Source: Caballeronia cordobensis (GTDB lineage: Bacteria > Pseudomonadota > Gammaproteobacteria > Burkholderiales > Burkholderiaceae). Taken from it: a stretch of 64,000 bases of DNA. Location: positions 62,001 to 126,000 of the forward strand of contig NZ_FCNY02000007.1 of the NCBI RefSeq assembly GCF_001544575.2, given 5' to 3'. This document shows, piece by piece, positions 26,398-36,692 of this stretch; the stretch's first letter is position 1; each line of letters begins with the position of its first letter. A model generated the notes under the pieces. The model was not told where the DNA came from. It did not search any database and saw only the letters and a program-made list of their open reading frames with translations. A program made the position numbers and the translations under genes.

Positions 26398-29300
26398 GAC
26401 GGTGCTCCTTCGCGTTCGTCGAGCTTCACGCGGAACCACGCGGCGTAGAGCGCGGGCAGATAGAAGAGGGTGAGCACGGTCGCGCTCGTGATGCCGCCCA
26501 TCAGCGCGGTCGCCATCGGGCCGAAGAAGTTGCTGCGCAGAAGCGGAATCAGCGCAAGCACGGCGGCCGCCGCCGTCAGTGTGATCGGCCTGAAGCGCCG
26601 CACCGTCGCGCCGATGATCGCATCGAAACGCTTGTGGCCCGAGGCGATGTCCTGCTCGATCTGATCGACGAGAATCACCGAGTTGCGCATGATGATGCCG
26701 AACATCGCGATCACGCCGAGCATCGCGACGAAGCCGAACGGCTTGCCGAACGCGAGCAACGTCACCACGACGCCGATCAACCCGAGCGGCGCGGTGAGCA
26801 CGACCATCATCACGCGCGAGAAGCTTTGCAACTGAATCATCAAGAGCGTGAGCACGACGATCACCATCACCGGAATCTGCGCGTTGATCGACGCCTGGCC
26901 CTTGCCGCTTTCCTCGACCGGGCCGCCCACTTCGATGCGATAACCCACCGGCAGCGCGCGGCGAATCTCGTCGAGCTTCTTGTCGATGGCGTGCGTCACG
27001 TCGATGCCTTGCGCGTCCCCCTTCACATCCGATTGCACGGTGATGGTCGGCTGACGGTCGCGTTCCCAGATCACGCCGTATTCGAGCGTATCGACGACGC
27101 GCCCGAGCGCGCTCAGAGGCACGGGGCCATGCGGCGTCGGCATCGCGAGCGTGGCGAGGCGCGCGGGATCGACGCGTTCGGCGCGGGGCGCGCGCAGATC
27201 GACGCTGATGAGCTTGTCGCGCTCGCGATACTGCGTCACCGTGGTGCCGGAGAGCGTCATCGCGAGAAAGCTCGATACGTCCTGCGACGTGACGCCCGCA
27301 TCGCGCGCCTTCTGCTGGTCGATCTCGAAGCGCACCGAACGCTCCGAAGGCTCGTCCCAGTCGAACTGCACGTTGGTCGTGCGCGAATCGGCGCGCATGT
27401 CGGCGGCCACTTGCTCGGCGATGTGACGCACCGTGCCGATCTCGTCGCCGCTCACGCGGAACTGCACCGGATAGCCGACCGGCGGCCCGTTCTCCAGCCG
27501 CGAGAGCCGCGTGCGCACGGCGGGGAAGCGCTCGCGCAGCATCGGTTCGAGCCAGCGCGCAAGCGCCTCGCGCGCTTCGACCGACTTGGCCGTGACGACG
27601 AACTGCGCGAAGTTCGGCGTCGGCAATTGCTGATCGAGCGGCAGATAAAAGCGCGGCGCGCCCGTGCCGACGAAGCTCACCACATGATCGATTTCATCGC
27701 GGCCCTTGAGCGCTTCTTCGAGGCGCTTCGCTTCGCGCAAGCTCGCATCGAACGACGCGCCTTCCTGCAGGCGCACGTCGATGAGCAGTTCGGGCCGGTC
27801 CGAGCTCGGAAAGAACTGCTGCGGCACGAGCGAGAAGCCGGCCATCGCGACGACGAACAGCACGACCGTGATCGCGAGCACGACGAAGCGCCGCTCCACG
27901 CACCAGCCGACCCAGCGGCGCAAACGGCCGTAGAACTTCGTGTCGTAGATATCGTGTTCGTGATCGTCGGGCAGATGCGCTTCCTTCTTGCGCTCGGGCA
28001 GCAGCTTGTAGCCGAGCAGCGGAATCAGCACGACGGCGGCAAGCCACGACGCGATCAGCGCAATGGCCGACACTTCGAAGATCGAACGTGTGTATTCGCC
28101 GGTGCTCGATTTGGCGAGCGCGATCGGCAGAAAGCCCGCAACCGTGACGAGCGTGCCGGTCAGCATCGGGAACGCGGTGCTCGTATAGGCGAACGCGGCG
28201 GCGCGCGCGCGGCTCCAGCCTTGCTCCAGTTTCACGGCCATCATTTCGACGGCGATGATCGCGTCATCGACGAGCAGGCCCAACGCGAGAATCAGCGTGC
28301 CGAGCGACACCTTGTGCAAGCCGATATCGAACAGATACATGAAGAGCGCGGTGACGGCGAGCACGATCGGAATCGAGATCACGACGACCATGCCCGTGCG
28401 CACGCCAAGCGACACGAGGCTCACGATCAGCACGATGATGACCGCTTCGGCGACCGCTTCGAGGAAGTCATCGACGGAATGCGAGACCGCGCGCGGCATG
28501 CTCGACACTTCGGTCAGCTTGAGGCCCGCCGGCAGTTGCGCGCGCAGCGTGGTCATTTGCGCGTCGAGCGATTTGCCGAGGCGCACGACGTCTTCGCCCG
28601 GCTGCATCGTGACGCCGATGCCGAGCACGGGCGTGCCCGCCGAGCGCATCTGCGTGACGGTCGGATCGATGTAGCCGCGCTTGATCGTCGCGATGTCGCC
28701 GAGACGGAACGAGCGGCCGTTCACGTTGATGAGCGTATCGGCGAGCGCGTCCACGCTTTTGAACTGGCCGCTCGGGCGCACGAACACGCGGTCGTTGGGC
28801 GTGGTCAGCACGCCCGCGGGCGAGACGGCGTTCTGTCCGTCGATGGCCTGCGCGATCTGCTGCGGCGAGATGTTCAGGCGCGTGAGCGTGGTATTGGCAA
28901 TCTCCACGTAGATGCGCTCTTCCTGATCGCCGAAGTAATCGACCTTGCCGACGCCCGGCACGCGCAGGAGCACGGTGCGCAGGGCGTCGGCGTAATCGTG
29001 CAACTGCGCGGGCGAGAAGCCGTCGCCTTCGAGCGCGTAGATGTTGGTGTAGACATCGCCGAACTCGTCGTTGAAGAACGGGCCTTGCACGCCGGGCGGC
29101 AAGGTCGCCGCGATATCGCCCACCTTCTTGCGGATCTGATACCACTCTTCGGGCACGTCCTTCGCGGGCGCGGAGTCCTTCATCTGAAAGAACAAGAGCG
29201 ACTCGCCGGGGCGCGAATAGCTGCGCATGAAGTCCGTGTACGGCGTTTCCTGCAATTTGCGCGCGATGCGGTCGGTCACTTCTTCCTGCACCTGACGCGC

Positions 29301-29537
29301 GGTCGCGCCCGGCCAGAAGGTGCGAATGACCATCACGCGGAACGTGAAGGGCGGATCTTCGGATTGCGCGAGCCGCGTGTAGGCGAGGATGCCGAAGAGC
29401 GTCGACATCGCAATGAGAAACACGACGAGCGCGCGGTGCCGCAGCGCCCACGCCGAGAGATTGAAGCGGCCTTCTTCGTGGCGATGCGCGTTGTTGTCGT
29501 CTTCGGGTGCGTCGCGGGTTTTGCTGGTGTCGCTCAT
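26394..29537 (-). CDS. RND efflux transporter permease (MexK/TriC-like)
   Basis: A 1047-residue inner-membrane pump with two large periplasmic loops and twelve helices. FNLSAWALRHR followed by RLAQSEDPPFTFRVMVIRT and FWPGATARQVQEEV closely resembles the MexK/TriC branch. The proton-relay aspartate pair is visible in LALGLLVDDAIIAVE, and RNSVILVDQIEQD lies in the second half. It exports drugs, detergents or similar compounds from the periplasm/inner membrane. Starts at ATG 29537, overlapping the membrane-fusion-protein stop; ends overlapping the outer-membrane factor start. Substrate range cannot be read from sequence. Confidence 0.96.
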   Translation of the reverse strand: MSDTSKTRDAPEDDNNAHRHEEGRFNLSAWALRHRALVVFLIAMSTLFGILAYTRLAQSEDPPFTFRVMVIRTFWPGATARQVQEEVTDRIARKLQETPYTDFMRSYSRPGESLLFFQMKDSAPAKDVPEEWYQIRKKVGDIAATLPPGVQGPFFNDEFGDVYTNIYALEGDGFSPAQLHDYADALRTVLLRVPGVGKVDYFGDQEERIYVEIANTTLTRLNISPQQIAQAIDGQNAVSPAGVLTTPNDRVFVRPSGQFKSVDALADTLINVNGRSFRLGDIATIKRGYIDPTVTQMRSAGTPVLGIGVTMQPGEDVVRLGKSLDAQMTTLRAQLPAGLKLTEVSSMPRAVSHSVDDFLEAVAEAVIIVLIVSLVSLGVRTGMVVVISIPIVLAVTALFMYLFDIGLHKVSLGTLILALGLLVDDAIIAVEMMAVKLEQGWSRARAAAFAYTSTAFPMLTGTLVTVAGFLPIALAKSSTGEYTRSIFEVSAIALIASWLAAVVLIPLLGYKLLPERKKEAHLPDDHEHDIYDTKFYGRLRRWVGWCVERRFVVLAITVVLFVVAMAGFSLVPQQFFPSSDRPELLIDVRLQEGASFDASLREAKRLEEALKGRDEIDHVVSFVGTGAPRFYLPLDQQLPTPNFAQFVVTAKSVEAREALARWLEPMLRERFPAVRTRLSRLENGPPVGYPVQFRVSGDEIGTVRHIAEQVAADMRADSRTTNVQFDWDEPSERSVRFEIDQQKARDAGVTSQDVSSFLAMTLSGTTVTQYRERDKLISVDLRAPRAERVDPARLATLAMPTPHGPVPLSALGRVVDTLEYGVIWERDRQPTITVQSDVKGDAQGIDVTHAIDKKLDEIRRALPVGYRIEVGGPVEESGKGQASINAQIPVMVIVVLTLLMIQLQSFSRVMMVVLTAPLGLIGVVVTLLAFGKPFGFVAMLGVIAMFGIIMRNSVILVDQIEQDIASGHKRFDAIIGATVRRFRPITLTAAAAVLALIPLLRSNFFGPMATALMGGITSATVLTLFYLPALYAAWFRVKLDEREGAPS

Positions 29538-30655
29538 GAGGCGAAGTCCTCGGGATGCAAGGGCGCGACAACGCGCACCTTTTCGCCCGCGGTGACCGTA
29601 TGCACGCCCTGCCACACGATGCGATCGCCCGCCGAGACGCCGCTTGCGATCGTCACGGTGCGCTCGCCATAGCGCGCGACTTCGACGCGCCGCAGTTCGA
29701 GCGCATCGCCGGGTTGCTTCACGATCCACACGGCGGGATGGCCGTTGTCGTGGAAAAGCGCCGTCGATGGCACCGTGAACGCGCCTTTATCCGCATCCGA
29801 CGAGGCGAACGCGATATCCGCCGTCATGCCGAGGCGGACGTCGGGCGCGGGCGTTTCGAGCGTGAGCTTGGCGCGCCAGGTGCGGCTTTGCGAGTCGGCG
29901 GCGGGCGAAAGCTCGCGCACGCGCGCCTTGAAGGTCTTGCCCGGCAGACCGGCGAGTTTCACGATCGCCTCCTTGCCGACGGCGAACGCGGGCAGGGCGG
30001 TTTCGGGCACGTCGCAGATCACGTCGATATCGCCGCTCCAGGCGAGCGTGTATACGGCCTGGCCTGCGGTGACGTTCTGGCCCGTGTCGGCCTGCTCCGC
30101 CGTGATGACGCCCGCGTGATCGGCCAAAAGCGTGGCGTAGCGCAGTTGATCCGACGACAGTCCCGCCTGCTGGCGCGCCTGATTGCGCTGCGCGAGCGCG
30201 GACGCGTAAGCGTTCTGCGTCTGTTCGAGCTGTGCGGGCGCGATGAGGTTTTCGGCGGCCTGCGCGCGGTCGCGGTCGAGCTGCTGCTTCGCATAGATGA
30301 GCTGATGCTCGGCGGCATCGAGCTGCGCGCGGGCGCTGGCGTTGTTCTTTTCGACATCGGCGGGATCGAGACGCGCGACGATCTGCCCGGCCTTCACGTT
30401 GTCGCCGAGCCGCACGCGCCGCTCGAGAATCTTGCCGTTGATGCGAAACGAAAGGGGCGTCGAATAACGCGACTGAATCTGACCGGGCAGGCTCGACGAG
30501 CTCGCGTGGCCATCGGCCTGCGCCGCCACGGCGACGACCGGACGCGGCGCGGGTGCGGGCGTCTCATGCCGCTTGCAGGCGACAAGCGCTGCGCAGACGA
30601 TCGAAAGAAGTGCCGCGCGCGCCACGACAGGCGCGGGTGAGGGGAAGAGCTTCAC
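29534..30655 (-). CDS. RND membrane fusion protein (periplasmic adaptor lipoprotein)
   Basis: A 373-residue HlyD/AcrA-family adaptor. The signal segment (AALLSIVCAALVAC) ends in a lipobox, predicting an inner-membrane lipid anchor. FRINGKILERRVRLGDNVKAGQIVARLDP is the first lipoyl half, followed by an alpha-helical hairpin (~residues 95-165), the second lipoyl half (LLADHAGVITAEQADTGQNV) and beta-barrel domains. GTG 30655 is preferred, with GAGG a few bases upstream and an immediate signal peptide; an ATG at 30718 would place 21 residues before it. First gene of the pump operon. Confidence 0.93.
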   Translation of the reverse strand: MKLFPSPAPVVARAALLSIVCAALVACKRHETPAPAPRPVVAVAAQADGHASSSSLPGQIQSRYSTPLSFRINGKILERRVRLGDNVKAGQIVARLDPADVEKNNASARAQLDAAEHQLIYAKQQLDRDRAQAAENLIAPAQLEQTQNAYASALAQRNQARQQAGLSSDQLRYATLLADHAGVITAEQADTGQNVTAGQAVYTLAWSGDIDVICDVPETALPAFAVGKEAIVKLAGLPGKTFKARVRELSPAADSQSRTWRAKLTLETPAPDVRLGMTADIAFASSDADKGAFTVPSTALFHDNGHPAVWIVKQPGDALELRRVEVARYGERTVTIASGVSAGDRIVWQGVHTVTAGEKVRVVAPLHPEDFAS

Positions 30656-30849
30656 AGGAACCTCGGCGCCCGCAAGGGCATGGTGCGGCACGCCTTCGAA
30701 GCGAGGCGCGCCGTTCATGGGCGAAGCAAGGGAAACGGTGGTCCGGCAGGCAAATTCGAGAAACGAGCCTGCGCGGCATAGGTCGTCGAACAGACCTGGA
30801 AGCCGCGTCCGGCAAGGGTTTCGACGACCCGGACGTCAGTACGAAGTGA

Positions 30850-30879
30850 ATTCTAATACACAGTTGTATCTGAATGCAA
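30850..30879 (-). promoter_or_regulatory. Promoter of the RND pump operon
   Basis: On the minus strand TTGCAT (-35-like) and TAGAAT (-10, one mismatch to TATAAT) are separated by 18 bases. The position, about 195 bases before the GTG of the adaptor gene, fits the operon promoter. A palindrome fills the spacer (see the operator entry). Confidence 0.55.
30856..30869. promoter_or_regulatory. Probable TetR operator ATACA-cagt-TGTAT
   Basis: A perfect 5-bp-arm inverted repeat with a 4-base centre lies inside the spacer of the pump promoter and 48 bases before the TetR start. This is the usual place for repression by a divergent TetR-type regulator. Confidence 0.6.
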
Positions 30880-30917
30880 AGCCGGATTCGTAAGCCGCGC
30901 GGTGCTACACTTTGGGG

Positions 30918-31541
30918 ATGAAACCAGTACGTCTCACCCGCGAGCAGAGCCGTGACCAGACGCGCCAGCGTCTGCTCGACGCTGCCCAGGCGGTTTTCAC
31001 CACGAAGGGATTCGGCGCGTCGAGCGTCGAGGATGTCGCCGCCGACGCGGGTTATACGCGCGGCGCGTTCTATTCGAATTTTTCGAGCAAGGCCGAGCTT
31101 CTGCTCGAAGTGCTCAAGCGCGATCACGACACGATCATGCAGCGGCTTTCCACCCTTTTCGAGGATGGCGAAGCCTCGCGCGCCGACATGGAAGCGCGCG
31201 TGCTGCAGTATTACAGCGAGTGTTATCAGAACAACGCGTGCTTTTTGCTGTGGGTCGAGGCGAAGCTGCACGCGAGCCGCGACGCGAGCTTTCGCGCGAG
31301 CTTCAATGCGCTCATGCGCGAGCTGCGGCAGACCACGACCGATTACATCCGCGCCTTCTCCGAGCGCGTGGGCACGCCGCTCACCATGCCCGCCGAGCAG
31401 ATGGCGCTCGGCCTGATCGCGCTGTGCGACGGCGTGCAGTTCTTCTATTCGTCCGACCCGCAATCGGTGCCCGCGCAGTTCGCCGAAGACGTGCTCGGGC
31501 AGTTCTTCCGGCGTGTGGTGCTGAGCGGCGGCGCGCAGTGA
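30918..31541 (+). CDS. TetR-family regulator of the RND pump
   Basis: A 207-residue repressor. The N-terminal helix-turn-helix spans residues ~12-58 (RQRLLDAAQAVFTTKGF, then SVEDVAADAGYTRGAFYSNFSSKAELL). The ligand-binding C-terminal part is the TetR_C_6-like type with EAKLHASRDASFRASFNAL. ATG 30918 follows GGGG; a TTG at 30912 is also in frame. It is divergent from the pump operon, and a palindrome lies in the shared 262-base region, so it very likely controls the pump and itself. Confidence 0.92.
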   Translation: MKPVRLTREQSRDQTRQRLLDAAQAVFTTKGFGASSVEDVAADAGYTRGAFYSNFSSKAELLLEVLKRDHDTIMQRLSTLFEDGEASRADMEARVLQYYSECYQNNACFLLWVEAKLHASRDASFRASFNALMRELRQTTTDYIRAFSERVGTPLTMPAEQMALGLIALCDGVQFFYSSDPQSVPAQFAEDVLGQFFRRVVLSGGAQ

Positions 31542-31699
31542 TGCGCGTTCGTCGGCTCGCAAGCCGGCGGACAGCGCGAGGGATGACACGCCTGAATTCG
31601 ATGCGCTAATCTTTGCGCGAGAGCCAAAGCAGCCGCATGCAGCCTCTCGAAGTCGTTCGCGATCTCGCGAAACGGGAATGAATCCCTGGAGGTCTCTCC

Positions 31700-34012
31700 A
31701 TGAGCGCATTCACGCGGCGCATCGAAGTCGGGCATGTCCTTGCTTACGCTCGCGCGTGGATGATCGCGCTCGGCGTCTTCATCGGATGCGGATGCGCGCA
31801 GGCCGCGCCTCTGCCCGCGTCGATGCAGGGCATCATCTCAAACTGGGCCGCCTCGTCGCCGCAGGCCGCGTCCGTGCCGACGCCCGCGAGTCAGGCCGAA
31901 ATGGTGCGCGCGCTGAACACGCTCATCGGCACGCTCGACAACGATGCGCAACGCAGCGCGTTCGTCGCGCAACTGAAAATGCTGCGCGACGCGACGCAGA
32001 AAACCGCGCCGCCCGCGCCCGCGCCCGTCGGCGGCGATCTGCTCGGCGCGATCGCATCGGGCATTGCATCGGTCGAAACGAATCTCAGCGCAGGCATTAC
32101 GCCGTTGCGTTTCTGGAGCGCGCGGTCGAGCGCCGCGGCGAACGAGCTGCGCGCGATCGGCGCCGATGCCAATGGCGAATCGATCGGCGAGATCGTTGCG
32201 CGGATGAGCGCGACGCTCGCGGTCTGGGGCCTGTGCGCGTTCGTGCTGATCCGCCTGCAGCGGCGCTTCTTCCTGCGCGATGGCGGCAAGGGCGCGCTTT
32301 CGCCGAATCCAACATGGATCCAATTGCTGACCTTCGCCTTGCGGCAGACCGGGCCGTGGGTCGTCGCGTTCTTCGCGGTGCTGCTTCTCGCGCGCAACAT
32401 GCCGGAGGCGCTCGGGCGCACGCTCGGGCTCGTCATCGCTTATGCGATCGTCGCGGGTTCGATTTTTTCCGCGATCTGCATGATCGTGTTCTCGATCTTC
32501 AGCACCGCGCATCGCCGCGTCGCCGTGCAGCAACTGCTCGCGCGCACGTTCTGGCCGCTCTTCGCGATCGGCGCATGCGGCGCGCTCGGGGATGCGACCG
32601 CCAACGCCGATGTCACGCGTCAGCTCGGCCCGAATCTCGCGGGCGTCATATCGACCTTCGCGACGCTGGCTGCGGCGCTGTTGAGCGGTTATTTCGCGCT
32701 TGCTTACCGGCGGCCCGTCACGCATCTGATCCGCAACCGGCCGTATGCGCGCAGGCGCGATCATCAGTTCGCGACCGAAGCGCTCGATATTCTCGCTTCG
32801 CTGTGGCATATCCCGATGCTGCTGATCGCGGCGGCCTCGGTGGTGGCGATCCTCGACGGGCGCGGCGCGGAAGGCGACGTGCTGCGGCCATCGCTGCTGA
32901 GCGCGGTGCTGCTGGTGCTGACGCTATTCGTCTCGGCGCTGCTGCTGCATCTGACGCGCCGGCGCGACACGCGCGCGCAGCGGCGCGCGCCGCATCTCAC
33001 GCGGCTTCTGCGCTTCGGCTGTACGCTCGTCGTGCTGATGATCTGGCTCGCGTATCTGCGCTTCGAGCTGGAGCTATGGAGCGGGCCGATCGCGCGGCTC
33101 ATCAAGCACAGCGCGATGACGCCCGGCTTCCGGCACGCGCTCATCGCCGTGGTCGCGACGGTGTTCGGCGCGTGGTTCATCTGGATTCTGATCGACAGCA
33201 TCATTCTCGAAGCGCTCGGGCCGAACAGTTCGCGCAACAAGGCGCTGAGCCCCGGCGTGCGCGCCCGCACGATGCTGCCGCTCGTGCGCAACGCCATCTT
33301 CGTGACGGTCGCGACGCTGGCGGCCATCGTCGCCTGCGCGACGCTCGGCATCAATCTCACGCCGCTGCTCGCGGGCGCCGGCGTGATCGGTCTCGCGGTC
33401 GGCTTCGGCGCGAAGTCGCTCGTCACCGATCTCATCACGGGACTGTTCATCATCGTCGAGGAGACGATCTCGGTCGGCGACTGGATCGATATCGACGGCG
33501 GTCATGCCGGCACCGTGATGGACCTCACGATCCGCACGGTCCGCCTGCGCGACGGTCAGGGCGCGGTGCACACGATTCCGTTTTCGCAGATCAAGATCGT
33601 GAAGAATCTCTCGCGCGATTTCGCGAATGCGGTCTTCGAAATCAGGGTGCCGTTCTCGGCGAAGATGGACGACATCAACCGGATGATCGTGGAAGTGGGC
33701 GCGGAGCTGATGCAGGACTATCGCTTTCGCCAGGACATTCTCGGTCCCGTCGAGATCTTCGGGCTGGATCGTTTCGAGGCGAACTGCATCGTCGTGAAAG
33801 GGCAGATCAAGACGCGGCCGTTGCAGCAATGGAGCGTGGCGCGCGCGTTCAACGCGAGACTCAAGCTCAAGATGGACGAGGCGGGGCTGGAGATGCTGTT
33901 GCCGCAAATGCAGATTCACGCCGCGCCGGGCGAGCGCGGCCCGGCGGAGGGTCGTCACGCCGCGGAGACCCCGGCGCAGCCGGAGCTCCGCGTGCTGAAG
34001 GAATCGCCCTGA
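31700..34012 (+). CDS. Large MscS-family mechanosensitive channel (YbiO-like)
   Basis: A 770-residue protein with a signal-like segment (~19-36), a ~110-residue periplasmic region, about ten further helices and the MscS core at residues ~540-720. The pore helix LLAGAGVIGLAVGFGAKSLVTDLITG with its Gly/Ala packing is clear, followed by the beta domain (VGDWIDIDG, TVMDLTIRTVRLRDGQG). Size and layout match E. coli YbiO. It should open on hypo-osmotic shock to release solutes. GGAGG precedes ATG 31700. It converges on the phosphoketolase gene with one base between stop codons. Confidence 0.92.
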   Translation: MSAFTRRIEVGHVLAYARAWMIALGVFIGCGCAQAAPLPASMQGIISNWAASSPQAASVPTPASQAEMVRALNTLIGTLDNDAQRSAFVAQLKMLRDATQKTAPPAPAPVGGDLLGAIASGIASVETNLSAGITPLRFWSARSSAAANELRAIGADANGESIGEIVARMSATLAVWGLCAFVLIRLQRRFFLRDGGKGALSPNPTWIQLLTFALRQTGPWVVAFFAVLLLARNMPEALGRTLGLVIAYAIVAGSIFSAICMIVFSIFSTAHRRVAVQQLLARTFWPLFAIGACGALGDATANADVTRQLGPNLAGVISTFATLAAALLSGYFALAYRRPVTHLIRNRPYARRRDHQFATEALDILASLWHIPMLLIAAASVVAILDGRGAEGDVLRPSLLSAVLLVLTLFVSALLLHLTRRRDTRAQRRAPHLTRLLRFGCTLVVLMIWLAYLRFELELWSGPIARLIKHSAMTPGFRHALIAVVATVFGAWFIWILIDSIILEALGPNSSRNKALSPGVRARTMLPLVRNAIFVTVATLAAIVACATLGINLTPLLAGAGVIGLAVGFGAKSLVTDLITGLFIIVEETISVGDWIDIDGGHAGTVMDLTIRTVRLRDGQGAVHTIPFSQIKIVKNLSRDFANAVFEIRVPFSAKMDDINRMIVEVGAELMQDYRFRQDILGPVEIFGLDRFEANCIVVKGQIKTRPLQQWSVARAFNARLKLKMDEAGLEMLLPQMQIHAAPGERGPAEGRHAAETPAQPELRVLKESP

Positions 34013-34013
34013 A

Positions 34014-36410
34014 TCAGAACGGCCAGACCCATTCGGCGATTTCCGGCTTGTCGGTGCCGTGCGTGTGCGCGTAATCCAGATGACGGATGATCGCGTTTCG
34101 CATGTCTTCCCGCAGATGCGTGGCCCGGCTTTGCAGGCGCGGCACGCGATCGAGCACGTCGATCACGAGATTGAAACGATCCGCCTGATTGAGTATCGCC
34201 AGTTCAAGCGGCGTGTTGATGTTGCCTTTCTCCTTATAGCCGCGCACATGCAGATTTTCATGGTTATGGAAGCGATACGCGAGCTTGTGAATCAGCCACG
34301 GATAGCCGTGAAAATTGAAGATCACGGGCTTGTCGAGCGTGAAGAGGCTGTCGAATTCGCGCGCGCTCGATCCGTGCGGATGCTCGGTATCGGGCTGCAT
34401 GCGGAAGAGATCGACCACGTTCACGAAGCGCAGCTTCAACTCGGGCAGGCGTTCGCGCAGAATCGCGGCGGCGGCGAGCGCTTCCTGCGTCGCGACATCG
34501 CCGCATGAGGCCAGCACCACATCGGGTTCTTCGCCTTCGTCGGTGCTGGCGCGCCGCCATACGCCGATGCCTTTCGCGCAATGCACGACCGCTTCGTCGA
34601 TGGTCGCGAACTGCAGATGCTTCTGCTTGTCCGCGACGATGATGTTGATGCAATCGGTCGAGCGCATGCATTGATCGGCCACGACGAGCAGCGTATTGGC
34701 ATCCGGCGGAAGATAGACGCGCGTGACGGACGGGCTCTTGTTCGTGACGAGATCGATGAAGCCGGGATCCTGATGCGAGAAGCCGTTATGATCCTGCCGC
34801 CACACGGTGGACGAAAGCAGAATGGTTTGCGACGACACCGACGCGCGCCACGGCACATGGTTCTTGCAGATATCGAGCCATTTTGCATGCTGGTTGAACA
34901 TGGAGTCGATCACATGCGCGAAGGCCTCGTACGTGTGGAAAAAGCCGTGCCGCCCCGTGAGCAGATAGCCTTCCAGCCAGCCGAGCAAGGTGTGCTCGGA
35001 GAGCATTTCCATGACGCGGCCATCGCGCGCGAGTTCGCCGCCGTCCTCGTCTTCCGGTAGAAAATCTGCCATCCAGACTTTCTTGCTGACTTCATAGATG
35101 GCCTGAAGCCGGTTCGACGCGGTTTCGTCGGGGCCGAACACGCGGAACGATTCCATGTTGCAACGCATGATGTCGCGCAGGAAGGCGCCGAGCGGACGCG
35201 TGTTCTCGTGCAGGATCTTGCCCGCCTGACCGACATCGACGGCATAGTCGCGGAAGTCGGGCATCTTCAGTTCCTTGCGCAGCATGCCGCCGTTCGCGTG
35301 AGGATTCGCACTCATGCGCCGCGTTCCGGCGGGCGCTGTCGCCCTGATTTCCGCGCGCAGGCGGCCGCTTTCGTCGAATAGCTCCTCGGGTTTGTAGCTC
35401 TGCATCCAGCGTTCGAGCACGGCGAGATTGGCGGGATTGTTATGCACGTCCGAGAAGGGCACCTGATGCGCGCGCCACGAGCCTTCCACTTTATGGCCGT
35501 TGATTTCCTTCGGGCCGGTCCATCCCTTCGGCGTGCGCAGCACGATCATCGGCCAGCGCGGCCGTTCCGTGGCCTTGCCGCTGCGGGCCTTTTCCCAGAT
35601 CGCGTGGATATCGGCGACGGCGGCATCGAGCGTTTCCGCCATCTTTTCGTGCATCTGCGCATGATCCGAGCCTTCGACGAAATACGGCCGGTAGCCATAA
35701 CCGACGAACAGCGCTTCGAGTTCCTGATGGCTGATGCGCGCGAGAATCGTCGGATTGGCGATCTTGTAGCCGTTCAGGTTCAGGATCGGCAGCACCGCGC
35801 CATCGCGCGCGGGATTGATGAACTTGTTCGAATGCCACGCCGTCGCGAGCGGGCCGGTTTCCGCTTCACCGTCGCCGACGACACACGCGACGATGAGGTC
35901 AGGGTTATCCAGCGCGGCGCCATAAGCGTGCGAAAGGCTATAGCCCAGTTCGCCGCCTTCGTGAATGGACCCCGGCGTTTCAGGCGTCACATGCGAGCCG
36001 ATATGACCGGGAAAGGAGAACTGCTTGAAGAACTTCTGCATGCCCTCGGCATCTTCGCTCTTGTCCGGATAGACCTCGGAATACGTGCCTTCGAGATACG
36101 CCGGGCCGAGCACGCCGGGCGCGCCGTGACCGGGGCCGGCCATGAAGATCACGTCGAGATCCTCACGCCTGATCACGCGATTCAGATGCGCCCACACGAA
36201 AGACAGCGCCGGACTCGCGCCCCAGTGCCCGAGCAGACGCCGCTTCACGTGATCCGCTTTCAGCGGTTCGCGCAGGAGCGGATTGTCGGCGAGAAAGATC
36301 ATGCCCGCCGAGAGATAGTTGCACGCGCGCCACCAGGCATCGACGAGTCGAAGTTCATCGCCTGCGAGCGCGGAAGAATGCGATGCACCATTTCTGGAAT
36401 GCTTGCTCAT
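34014..36410 (-). CDS. xfp: Phosphoketolase (xylulose-5-P/fructose-6-P)
   Basis: A 798-residue thiamine-diphosphate enzyme. [49 protein letters not shown] (ThDP motif) and [12 protein letters not shown] are family signatures, and the C-terminal domain has [13 protein letters not shown]. It cleaves xylulose-5-phosphate or fructose-6-phosphate with phosphate to acetyl phosphate plus glyceraldehyde-3-phosphate or erythrose-4-phosphate. AAGGAGA precedes ATG 36410. No acetate kinase gene is adjacent. It is divergent from the small secreted protein gene. Confidence 0.97.
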   Translation of the reverse strand: MSKHSRNGASHSSALAGDELRLVDAWWRACNYLSAGMIFLADNPLLREPLKADHVKRRLLGHWGASPALSFVWAHLNRVIRREDLDVIFMAGPGHGAPGVLGPAYLEGTYSEVYPDKSEDAEGMQKFFKQFSFPGHIGSHVTPETPGSIHEGGELGYSLSHAYGAALDNPDLIVACVVGDGEAETGPLATAWHSNKFINPARDGAVLPILNLNGYKIANPTILARISHQELEALFVGYGYRPYFVEGSDHAQMHEKMAETLDAAVADIHAIWEKARSGKATERPRWPMIVLRTPKGWTGPKEINGHKVEGSWRAHQVPFSDVHNNPANLAVLERWMQSYKPEELFDESGRLRAEIRATAPAGTRRMSANPHANGGMLRKELKMPDFRDYAVDVGQAGKILHENTRPLGAFLRDIMRCNMESFRVFGPDETASNRLQAIYEVSKKVWMADFLPEDEDGGELARDGRVMEMLSEHTLLGWLEGYLLTGRHGFFHTYEAFAHVIDSMFNQHAKWLDICKNHVPWRASVSSQTILLSSTVWRQDHNGFSHQDPGFIDLVTNKSPSVTRVYLPPDANTLLVVADQCMRSTDCINIIVADKQKHLQFATIDEAVVHCAKGIGVWRRASTDEGEEPDVVLASCGDVATQEALAAAAILRERLPELKLRFVNVVDLFRMQPDTEHPHGSSAREFDSLFTLDKPVIFNFHGYPWLIHKLAYRFHNHENLHVRGYKEKGNINTPLELAILNQADRFNLVIDVLDRVPRLQSRATHLREDMRNAIIRHLDYAHTHGTDKPEIAEWVWPF

Positions 36411-36635
36411 CGAAACATCTCCTTGTGGCGAAAGTGCGACGGAAAGGGGAGACATGAACAAACGAAACGCACTGCGCCGATGCACGGAAGGCGACGTGCC
36501 CGTGCTGCTGCGAAGGGCGCTCTTCAAGATAGGTGTTGCGCGCGCACTTGTGAAAGCCTTATAGCGGTGCGCGCGATCATTTCGATTTCCTGCACGATGA
36601 ACGGCGTCGTTGCCAGGAAAACCTTCGTCGAATGA

Positions 36636-36651
36636 ATTAAAATGCTTTAAT
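36636..36651. promoter_or_regulatory. AT-rich inverted repeat upstream of the 36693 gene
   Basis: ATTAAA-ATGC-TTTAAT, perfect 6-bp arms, 41 bases before the start codon at 36693 and 225 bases before the phosphoketolase start on the other strand. The rest of 36411-36692 holds no gene I can support. Confidence 0.35.
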
Positions 36652-36692
36652 GACGCCTGATATATTTCGATAGCAGGCCTTTTGGGCATTCG

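Noticed and set aside
26634..29672. Very long open frame (1012 codons) antisense to the RND pump gene
   Set aside because: It mirrors the pump gene, is rich in Arg/His/Glu as expected for a high-GC shadow frame, and has no recognisable domain. The minus-strand RND protein is unambiguous.
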